A stretch of DNA of 6,686 nucleotides. Source: 13-2-20CM-68-14 sp036378475 (lineage in GTDB: Bacteria; Actinomycetota; Thermoleophilia; Gaiellales; Gaiellaceae). The stretch covers positions 1 through 6,686 of the forward strand of contig DASUWJ010000081.1 of NCBI GenBank assembly GCA_036378475.1, written 5' to 3'. This document shows, piece after piece, positions 1-5,439 of the stretch. The translations under genes and the position numbers were made by a program. The notes under the pieces are model-generated. The model saw only the letters and a list, made by a program, of their open reading frames with translations, ran no database searches and was not told the origin of the DNA. Position 1 is the first letter of the stretch. Each line of letters opens with the position of its first letter.

Positions 1-110
1 CCGAGGAGGCGCTCTGTGACGGCCCGCAGCAGATCCCGACGGCGGAGTTCGGGGCGTTCGCCCGCGAGATCGAGGCGATCGTCTCTGTGATGGGCAAGCA
101 GATCGGCTGA
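1..110 (+). CDS. aroF: 3-deoxy-7-phosphoheptulonate (DAHP) synthase, C-terminal end only
   Basis: Only the last 35 codons are inside the window; the gene starts to the left. The frame begins at base 3 and ends at TGA 108-110. The tail contains EALCDGPQQI followed by a helix with FGAFAREIEAI and a short polar end. This resembles the C-terminus of the type I beta (KDPG-like) DAHP synthases, as in Thermotoga and Bacillus, where the last segment reads roughly ALSDG-x-Q-S-L followed by an amphipathic helix. The enzyme condenses phosphoenolpyruvate with erythrose 4-phosphate, the first step of the shikimate pathway, in the cytoplasm. Two other shikimate and tyrosine genes directly downstream support the call. 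The catalytic barrel is not visible, so the identification rests on a short tail plus context. The stop is directly followed, in the same frame, by the tyrA ATG. Confidence 0.75.
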   Translation, partial: EEALCDGPQQIPTAEFGAFAREIEAIVSVMGKQIG

Positions 111-1208
111 ATGCCGCTCCAGGCGCTCGGAGTCCTCGGCACCGGCTTGATCGGCGCCTCGGTTGGCCTCGCCGCCAAGCGGGCCGGCGTCCCGCGCGTG
201 CTCGGCTACGACTCCCTCGGCCAGGTGACGGAGGTGGCGCTCGAGCGCGGCGCGATCGACGAGGCGTGTGGCCGGGCGGAGGAGCTCGGTCGGGCCGAGC
301 TCGTACTCGTGGCTGTGCCCGTGAGCACGCTGCCGGGCGCGATCGGCGGCCTGCTCGCCGGAGGCGGCGAGTTCACCGTCACGGACGTCGGCTCGACCAA
401 GGCCGCGCTCTGCGCCGCCGTGCCGAAGCCGTCCCGCTTCGTCGGCGGACACCCCGTCACCGGCTCGGAGGCCCGCGGGCCCGAGCACGCGAGCGCCGAG
501 CTCTTCGACGGCGCGACCTGGTTTTTGACCCCCTCCGCCGCGACCGAACCCGACCGTTACCGGCTCGTGCACGGCTTCGTCACCTCGCTCGGCGCGACCG
601 CGGTGGCGATCGAGCCGGCGGCCCACGACCGCTTGGTCGCGCTCACGAGCCACCTCCCCCACGCGCTCGCCAACGCGCTCGTGAACCAGGCGGGCGAGAC
701 CCGGATCGACGGCCACGAGCCGCTGGCCGCGGCGGGGGGCTCGCTGCGCGACATGACCCGGGTCGCGGGCGCGAATCCGCGCATCTGGGTCGACATCTTT
801 CTCGACAACGCGGACGTGATCGCCGCTGCGCTCGCAGACCACCGCGGCCGGCTCGAGCAGGTCGAGCGCGCGCTGCGTGGCCGCGACGCGGGCTTTCTCG
901 CCCGCTGGATCGGCCAGGCGGCGCTGCACCGCCGCCTGCTCCTCGCTGAGGCCTATCGCGATGCCGGCTCGCTCCAGCAGCTCCGCGTCCACATCCCCGA
1001 CCGGCCGGGTGTCCTCGCCGGGATCACGCAGGCCCTCGGGGCGGAGCGGATCAACATCGAGGACTTCGAGCTGCACCATCTCTCGCCCGAGCGCGGCGGC
1101 ACGCTGACACTCTTTGTGACGGGCGAGGCGGAAGCCGAGCGCGCCGCCACGATCCTCGAGGCGCAGGGCTACGGCGCCGTGATCGCGCCCGTGCTCGCGG
1201 AGCGGTGA
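111..1208 (+). CDS. tyrA: Prephenate (or arogenate) dehydrogenase with C-terminal ACT domain
   Basis: This 365-residue cytoplasmic enzyme oxidatively decarboxylates prephenate (or arogenate) in tyrosine synthesis. The N-terminal Rossmann fold shows GTGLIG at residues 10-15 and an acidic residue, D34, after the second strand, which usually means NAD+ rather than NADP+. Family motifs follow: DVGSTK (92-97, with the active-site serine), GGHPVTGSE (112-120, with H114), SHLPHALANAL (180-190, with the conserved histidines) and DMTRVAGANPRIW (214-226, whose R217 matches the substrate-binding arginine). A helical dimerisation region fills about 170-280. Residues about 290-360 form an ACT domain, starting LRVHIPDRPGVLAGI and continuing INIEDFEL, so feedback by an aromatic amino acid is likely but unproven. 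Length matches the Bacillus-type TyrA-ACT proteins. The ATG abuts the aroF stop, lies six residues before the first Rossmann strand and has no clear Shine-Dalgarno, which suggests coupling to aroF translation. Substrate preference cannot be read from the sequence. Confidence 0.95.
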   Translation: MPLQALGVLGTGLIGASVGLAAKRAGVPRVLGYDSLGQVTEVALERGAIDEACGRAEELGRAELVLVAVPVSTLPGAIGGLLAGGGEFTVTDVGSTKAALCAAVPKPSRFVGGHPVTGSEARGPEHASAELFDGATWFLTPSAATEPDRYRLVHGFVTSLGATAVAIEPAAHDRLVALTSHLPHALANALVNQAGETRIDGHEPLAAAGGSLRDMTRVAGANPRIWVDIFLDNADVIAAALADHRGRLEQVERALRGRDAGFLARWIGQAALHRRLLLAEAYRDAGSLQQLRVHIPDRPGVLAGITQALGAERINIEDFELHHLSPERGGTLTLFVTGEAEAERAATILEAQGYGAVIAPVLAER

Positions 1209-2488
1209 CCCGCGTCGAGCCAGCGGCGGCGCTCGTGGGGGACATCGGCGTCCCCGCGGTGAAAGGGCTCTGCCAGCGCGGTGCCCTGCTCGCGGCGATC
1301 GCCGATGGAGAGAGCGAGCTGAAGGGCTTCGACCACTCCGCCGACACGGACACGGCGCTCTCGGTGGTGCAGGCGCTGGGGGCGGCGGTCGGCGAGCCCG
1401 AACCGGGCCTCGTGCGGATCGGCGGCCGCGGCCTGCACGGTCTCGTTCCGCCGGACCGACCGCTCGACTGCGGCAACGCCGGCACCGTCCTGCGCCTGCT
1501 GAGCGGGATCCTCGCCGGGCAGAGCGGACGCTTCGAGCTCGTCGGTGACGAGTCGCTCTCGGCGCGGCCGGTCCGGGTCGAGGAGCCGCTCGGCCGGATG
1601 GGGGCGCGCGTCGAGACGAACGGCGGCCGCCCCCCGGTCACGATCGAGGGCGCCCGACTGCGGCCGATCCGCTACGAGCTGCCGGTCGCGAGCGCGCAGC
1701 TCAAATCGAGCGTGCTGCTCGCGGGGCTGCTCGCGGGCGAGGGCCCGACCTCGGTGATCGAGCGCCTGCCCTCCCGCGACCACACCGAGCGCCTGCTGCG
1801 CTCGCTCAGGCTGAGGCTGACGCGCGCCGGCGCCGAGATCCGGGTCTGGCCCGCGGAGCGCATTCCGGCCTTTTCGCTCGAGCTCCCGGGCGACTTCTCC
1901 TCCGCGGCGCCCTTCATCGTCGCGGCGACCCTCCTCTCGGGCTCCGACCTGCGCATCCACGACCTGGACGTCAACTCGACTCGCACAGGGCTACTCGACG
2001 TGCTCGAGCGGATGGGCGCGAGGTTCGCGGTCTACAACCGGCGCGGCGCCGGCGGCGAGCCTGTGGCCGACCTGGAGGTGCGCTCGGCCCAGCTGCAGGC
2101 GACCTCGATCGGAGCCGAGGAGGTACCCCGGCTCGTGGACGAGCTGCCGCTCTTTGCGCTCGCGGCCTCCTTCGCGCGCGGAGAGAGCGTCGTCACGGGC
2201 GCCCGGGAGCTGCGTGTCAAGGAAACGGACCGGATCGAAACCGTGACGACTTCGCTCCGCGCCCTGGGTGTCCGGATCACGGCGAGCGAGGATGGTTTCC
2301 GTGTCCGCGGTGTCCCGACCCGCCCTCGGGGCGGAGACATGCGCTCGAGCGGCGATCACCGGATCGCGATGCTCGGCGCGGTCGCGGGCCTCGTCTCGCG
2401 TCAGGGCGTCGAGCTCGAGGACCCGGAGGCGGTCGCTGTAAGCTTCCCCGGGTTTTTCGAGCTGCTCGAGTCGGTCACACAGCGATGA
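1205..2488 (+). CDS. aroA: 3-phosphoshikimate 1-carboxyvinyltransferase (EPSP synthase)
   Basis: EPSP synthase transfers the enolpyruvyl group of PEP to shikimate 3-phosphate, the sixth shikimate step and the target of glyphosate. The protein is 427 residues, normal for the family. Recognisable sites are CGNAGTVLR (89-97, with Gly at the E. coli Gly96 position), GDESLSARP (114-122), SAQLKSS (163-169, shikimate-phosphate binding), SRDHTERLL (190-198), GDFSSAAPF (229-237), DELPLFALAA (312-321, catalytic Asp), LRVKETDRI (336-344) and DHRIAM (384-389). The N-terminal motif, usually near PGDKSxSHR, reads PAVKGLCQR (17-25): the Lys and Arg remain but the Ser after Lys is Gly. Residues about 200-206 (SLRLRLT) look like a small insertion. 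The GTG start gives a GTGA overlap with tyrA. A GTG at 1235 is an in-frame alternative that would still keep the core. A GGAG lies only two bases before 1205, too close to be a normal ribosome site. Confidence 0.95.
   Translation: MTRVEPAAALVGDIGVPAVKGLCQRGALLAAIADGESELKGFDHSADTDTALSVVQALGAAVGEPEPGLVRIGGRGLHGLVPPDRPLDCGNAGTVLRLLSGILAGQSGRFELVGDESLSARPVRVEEPLGRMGARVETNGGRPPVTIEGARLRPIRYELPVASAQLKSSVLLAGLLAGEGPTSVIERLPSRDHTERLLRSLRLRLTRAGAEIRVWPAERIPAFSLELPGDFSSAAPFIVAATLLSGSDLRIHDLDVNSTRTGLLDVLERMGARFAVYNRRGAGGEPVADLEVRSAQLQATSIGAEEVPRLVDELPLFALAASFARGESVVTGARELRVKETDRIETVTTSLRALGVRITASEDGFRVRGVPTRPRGGDMRSSGDHRIAMLGAVAGLVSRQGVELEDPEAVAVSFPGFFELLESVTQR
1805..1822 (+). repeat. Three imperfect 6-base tandem copies inside aroA
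   Basis: The bases read CTCAGG, CTGAGG, CTGACG in direct succession, in phase with the aroA frame, and encode Leu-Arg, Leu-Arg, Leu-Thr. The first 11 bases also form a short palindrome (CTCAG-G-CTGAG). The repeat sits in the segment after SRDHTER where EPSP synthases usually go straight on to a xxGAxV/I strand, so it may have created a small in-frame expansion. The repeat is seen directly; the expansion idea is inference from memory of the family. Confidence 0.4.
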
Positions 2489-3117
2489 TCGTTGCCATCG
2501 ACGGCCCCGCGGGAGCGGGGAAAAGCACGGTCGCCCGCCGGCTCGCGGAGCGGCTCGGCTACCGCTACCTGGATACGGGCGCGATGTACCGCGCGCTCAC
2601 CTGGCTCGCGATCGCCCGCGAGCTTCCGCTCGGCGAGGGCGGGCCGCTCGGAACGCTCGCCGCCGGGCATCCGGTCGGGCTCGACGAGGACGGCCGTGTC
2701 TGGATCGACGAGACCGATGTGACGGCGGCGATCCGGAAATCGCGGATCGACCGGCTCGTCCCCGTCGTCGCCCGTCACCCCGAGGTGCGCGCGGTGATGC
2801 GCACGCGCCAGCGGGAGCTGGCCGAGAACGGCGACGCCGTGATCGAGGGCCGCGACATCGGCACGGTCGTCTGTCCGGGCGCCGACGTGAAGGTCTACCT
2901 GAACGCCGAGCGCGACATCCGGGCCGAGCGGCGGCTGGCCGAGCGGCCCGAGATCGGCGCCGACGCGCTGGCAACCGACCTGCGCCTGCGGGACCAGAGC
3001 GACGCGGCGCGGATGAGGCCGGCCGAGGATGCCGTCCAGATCGACACCACCGAGCTCGATGTCGAGGACGTCGTCGGCCGGATCGAGCAGCTCGTCCGGG
3101 CACGCCAGCCGGCATGA
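2485..3117 (+). CDS. cmk: Cytidylate (CMP/dCMP) kinase
   Basis: The enzyme phosphorylates CMP and dCMP with ATP in the cytoplasm, recycling pyrimidine nucleotides from RNA turnover and lipid synthesis. At 210 residues it is a little shorter than the usual 220-230. The P-loop GPAGAGKST is at 7-15, followed by YLDTGAMYRALTW (28-40), which is diagnostic for the family. The CMP-binding region has VTAAIR (79-84) and HPEVRAVMRTRQR (98-110). GRDIGTVVCPGADVKVYL (122-139) and the lid LRLRDQSDAARMRPAEDA (166-183) complete the family pattern, ending with the expected QIDTTEL strand. The ATG overlaps the aroA stop as ATGA, with no convincing Shine-Dalgarno, so re-initiation after aroA is likely. The aroA-cmk pairing is very widespread in bacteria, including E. 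coli, where rpsA follows; here der follows instead, as in mycobacteria. Confidence 0.96.
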   Translation: MIVAIDGPAGAGKSTVARRLAERLGYRYLDTGAMYRALTWLAIARELPLGEGGPLGTLAAGHPVGLDEDGRVWIDETDVTAAIRKSRIDRLVPVVARHPEVRAVMRTRQRELAENGDAVIEGRDIGTVVCPGADVKVYLNAERDIRAERRLAERPEIGADALATDLRLRDQSDAARMRPAEDAVQIDTTELDVEDVVGRIEQLVRARQPA

Positions 3118-4445
3118 GCACTGAGAACGGCGCGGGGTCCGAGGCGGAGTTCCTCGGGATCGTGGCGATCGTCGGTTTTCCCAACGTCGGCAAATCGACG
3201 CTCGTCAACCGGCTGACCTCCTCCCGTGCCGCAGTCGTACACGAGACCCCCGGGGTCACGCGCGACCGCAAGGAGCTCATCTGCGACTGGAACGGCAAGC
3301 GCTTCCTCCTGATCGACACGGGCGGGGTCGACATCGCCGGGCAGGACCCGATCACGCGCTCGATCGCCGGCCAGGCGAAGGCGGCGATCGGGCAGGCAGA
3401 CCTGGTGCTCTTCCTGACGGACGCGCGGGCGGGGATCACGCCCGGCGACGAGGAGCTGGCCCAGATCCTGCGCGAGGCGCGAAAGCCGGTGCTCCTGGTC
3501 GCGAACAAGATCGACGACCCCGACCAGGACGCGCTCGCGTTCGAGTTCCACCGCCTCGGGCTCGGTGACCCCGTGCCGCTCTCCGCGGCGCACGGCCACG
3601 GCACGGGCGACCTGCTGGACACGATCGTCTCGCGCCTACCCGGCAGGGGACGGCCGCCGGTGTCGGCGGAGGCGATCCGGGTTGCGATCCTCGGACGCCC
3701 GAACGTCGGCAAGTCGAGCCTGCTGAACGCCCTGCTCGGAGAGGAGCGGGTGATCGTCTCCGAGCTGCCCGGAACGACCCGCGATGCGATCGACACGGTG
3801 CTCCGCCGCGGCGAGCGCGAGTTCGTCCTGGTCGACACGGCCGGCCTGCGCCGCAAGCGCCGCCAGCGCCAGGGGATCGAGTACTACTCGGAGCTGCGGG
3901 CGCTCGCGGCGGCCGAGCGGGCCGACGTCGCGCTCGTCCTGATCGACGCGAGCGAAGGAGTGGTCGACCAGGACCTGACCGTCGCGGACATCGCCCGCAA
4001 GGCGCAGTGCTCGACGCTCGTCGTCTTGTCCAAGTGGGACCTCGCCGAGGTCGGGCTCGAGGAGGTGCGGGAACGGTTGCTCGGGCGGGTGCGCCAGCGG
4101 CCGCCGCTGATCGCCGTCTCCGCCAAGACCGGGCGGGGGATCGCGCGCCTGCTCGACCGGATCGAGCAGCAGTTCGACAAGCACAACGGCCGGGTCGCCA
4201 CGGCGGAGCTGAACCGCTTCCTGGCCGAGCTCCGCGAGGCGCGCGAGGCGCCGGCCCGAAACGGCCGGCGCCTGAACCTGCTCTACGGCACGCAGGTGCG
4301 CGTTCGCCCACCGCGGTTTCGCTTCTTCGTGAACGATCCCGGTCTCGTGACGCGCGACTACGGCTACTGGGTCGAGAACAAGCTCCGCGAGCGCTTCGAG
4401 CTCGAGGGCGTCCCGGTCGCGATCGACTTCGTCAGGCGCGGATGA
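3114..4445 (+). CDS. der: Ribosome assembly GTPase Der (EngA), two GTPase domains plus KH-like domain
   Basis: Der is an essential GTPase that helps mature the 50S ribosomal subunit. The 443-residue protein has the full family layout. GTPase domain 1 shows G1 GFPNVGKS (21-28), TPGVTRDR (45-52), G3 DTGG (68-71) and G4 NKID (131-134). Domain 2 shows G1 GRPNVGKS (194-201), LPGTTRDAID (218-227), G3 DTAGLRRKRR (241-250), EYYSELR (256-262) and G4 at 306-309. The C-terminal KH-like RNA-binding domain covers about 365-440, with PPRFRFFVNDP (399-409) and the helix YWVENKLRERF. The oddity is the second G4 motif: SKWD where NKWD is the norm, encoded by TCC at 4029-4031. The start ATG overlaps the cmk stop (ATGA). 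No other family has this tandem G-domain plus KH arrangement, so the identity is secure. Confidence 0.97.
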   Translation: MSTENGAGSEAEFLGIVAIVGFPNVGKSTLVNRLTSSRAAVVHETPGVTRDRKELICDWNGKRFLLIDTGGVDIAGQDPITRSIAGQAKAAIGQADLVLFLTDARAGITPGDEELAQILREARKPVLLVANKIDDPDQDALAFEFHRLGLGDPVPLSAAHGHGTGDLLDTIVSRLPGRGRPPVSAEAIRVAILGRPNVGKSSLLNALLGEERVIVSELPGTTRDAIDTVLRRGEREFVLVDTAGLRRKRRQRQGIEYYSELRALAAAERADVALVLIDASEGVVDQDLTVADIARKAQCSTLVVLSKWDLAEVGLEEVRERLLGRVRQRPPLIAVSAKTGRGIARLLDRIEQQFDKHNGRVATAELNRFLAELREAREAPARNGRRLNLLYGTQVRVRPPRFRFFVNDPGLVTRDYGYWVENKLRERFELEGVPVAIDFVRRG

Positions 4446-5395
4446 GGGCGGTCGTCGTCGGTGCGGGGGCGTGGGGGACGGCCTTTTCGTGCCTGCTCGT
4501 CCGCCGGGGGCACGAGGTCGCACTCGCGGCGCGGGACCCCGAGCAGGTTCGCGTGATCCAGGCGACCGGGCACAACCCGCGCTACCTGCCGAACGCCGAC
4601 CTCAGCGGTGTCGAGGCGGTCAGCTTCGCCGAGGCCCCCTACGGCGAGGCGGACCTGCTCGTGATCGCCGTCCCGAGCGACGCGTTCGGCGAGGCGGTCG
4701 CGCTTTTGCCCGGCCGGCTGCCCGTGCTCACCCTGACGAAGGGGCTCGACCCTCGGAGCGGCCAGCGGCTCTCGACGCTCGTCCGCGGCTGCCCCGTCGC
4801 GGTGCTCTCGGGGCCGAACTTCGCCGAGGAGGTGGCGGAAGGGCTGCCGGCGGCCGCCGTGATCGCGAGCGAGGACTCCGAGCTCGCGCTCCGGCTCCAG
4901 GACGTACTCAACTCGCTCGCCTTTCGCGTCTACGTGAACGAGGACCTGGTGGGCGTCGAGCTCTGCGCGGCCGCCAAGAACGTGATCGCCCTGGCCGCGG
5001 GCGGCGTCGACGGGCTCGGCCTGGGCGACAACCCGAAGGCTGCCCTGATCACGCGCGGGCTGGCGGAGATGTCCCGGCTCGGCGAGGCCGCCGGCGCCCG
5101 CTCCGAGACCTTCGCGGGCCTCGCCGGCATGGGCGACCTGATGGCGACCTGCTGGAGCCGCCGGGGCCGAAACCGCCGAGCCGGCGAGCTGATCGCGCGC
5201 GGCATGTCTCCCGAGGAGGCGGCGGCGGAGATCGGCACGGTCGAGGGCCTGACGACGGCTCCGGTCCTGCGCGAGCTCTCGCACGGGCTCGGGATCGAGC
5301 TGCCGATCACCGAGGGAGTCTGCCGGGTGCTGGACGGCCAGGACCTGAACGAGCTGGCGTCGAGCCTGATGGGAAGACAACCGACCTCGGAGTGA
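4442..5395 (+). CDS. gpsA: NAD(P)+-dependent glycerol-3-phosphate dehydrogenase
   Basis: GpsA reduces dihydroxyacetone phosphate to sn-glycerol 3-phosphate, the backbone for membrane phospholipids, in the cytoplasm. The 317-residue protein begins directly with the Rossmann motif VVVGAGAWGTA (4-14; GxGxxG at 7-12). R31 in LAARDPE fits the cofactor site. TLTKGLDP (97-104), VLSGPNFAEEVAEGLPAA (121-138), AAAKNVIALAAGGVDGLG (176-193, with the catalytic lysine K179), GDNPKAALITRGLAEMSRLG (195-214), GLAGMGDLMATC (226-237) and GRNRRAGE (242-249) are all family signatures. The frame is open upstream to 4007 inside der, but that extension has no gpsA-like sequence. ATG 4442 gives the ATGA overlap with der and has a weak AGG five bases upstream. 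Der and gpsA are also linked in Bacillus-type genomes. The acyltransferase gene plsY, often near gpsA, is not beside it here. Confidence 0.96.
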   Translation: MRAVVVGAGAWGTAFSCLLVRRGHEVALAARDPEQVRVIQATGHNPRYLPNADLSGVEAVSFAEAPYGEADLLVIAVPSDAFGEAVALLPGRLPVLTLTKGLDPRSGQRLSTLVRGCPVAVLSGPNFAEEVAEGLPAAAVIASEDSELALRLQDVLNSLAFRVYVNEDLVGVELCAAAKNVIALAAGGVDGLGLGDNPKAALITRGLAEMSRLGEAAGARSETFAGLAGMGDLMATCWSRRGRNRRAGELIARGMSPEEAAAEIGTVEGLTTAPVLRELSHGLGIELPITEGVCRVLDGQDLNELASSLMGRQPTSE

Positions 5396-5403
5396 GGCGG
5401 CGT

Positions 5404-5439
5404 TTCAGGCTTTGACGAGGATCGAGTAGCCTTTTGGCC
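5404..5439 (+). promoter_or_regulatory. Possible leaderless promoter of metK in the gpsA-metK gap
   Basis: The 44-base gap between gpsA and metK (5396-5439) is the only intergenic space in the window. It holds TAGCCT at 5427-5432, which fits the actinobacterial -10 pattern TANNNT, and a weak -35-like TTCAGG at 5404-5409, 17 bases upstream. The metK GTG starts seven bases after the -10, which would place the first transcribed base at or next to the start codon. No Shine-Dalgarno lies at a usable distance; the nearest GAGG (5417-5420) ends 19 bases before the GTG. A TTGACG at 5412-5417 is closer to the -35 consensus but has no matching -10. The call is inference from spacing and from the known frequency of leaderless genes in Actinobacteria. 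Confidence 0.35.

Noticed and set aside
108..150. Selenocysteine recoding at the aroF UGA
   Set aside because: Neither DAHP synthase C-termini nor TyrA N-termini are known to contain selenocysteine, and I see no convincing SECIS-type hairpin just downstream. The UGA sits where AroF proteins normally end.
1295..2615. Repeated GCGATCGC-like octamers, e.g. 1295-1302 and 2608-2615, resembling cyanobacterial HIP1
   Set aside because: The full octamer is sparse, and it and its shorter GCGATCG relatives commonly arise from Ala-Ile codon pairs (GCG ATC G), so codon choice explains them. The genes show no other cyanobacterial feature.
2597..3856. A 419-codon minus-strand open frame opposite cmk and der
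   Set aside because: Low-complexity Arg/Ser/Pro-rich product with no domain, fully explained as an antisense shadow of two well-supported genes.
4007..4441. Possible longer GpsA with a 145-residue N-terminal extension
   Set aside because: The extension is der sequence read in another frame and is Arg/Ala-rich. The Rossmann motif begins immediately after ATG 4442, and that start gives the same ATGA overlap as the other junctions.
5407..5435. Possible rho-independent terminator after gpsA (AGGCT paired with AGCCT, followed by a short T run)
   Set aside because: The stem is only five base pairs with a 16-base loop, and the T run is four bases, one of them inside the stem. This is too weak for a terminator, and it overlaps the proposed metK promoter.
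5396..5439. SAM riboswitch upstream of metK
   Set aside because: The gap is 44 bases, too short for SAM-I, and shows no recognisable aptamer pattern.
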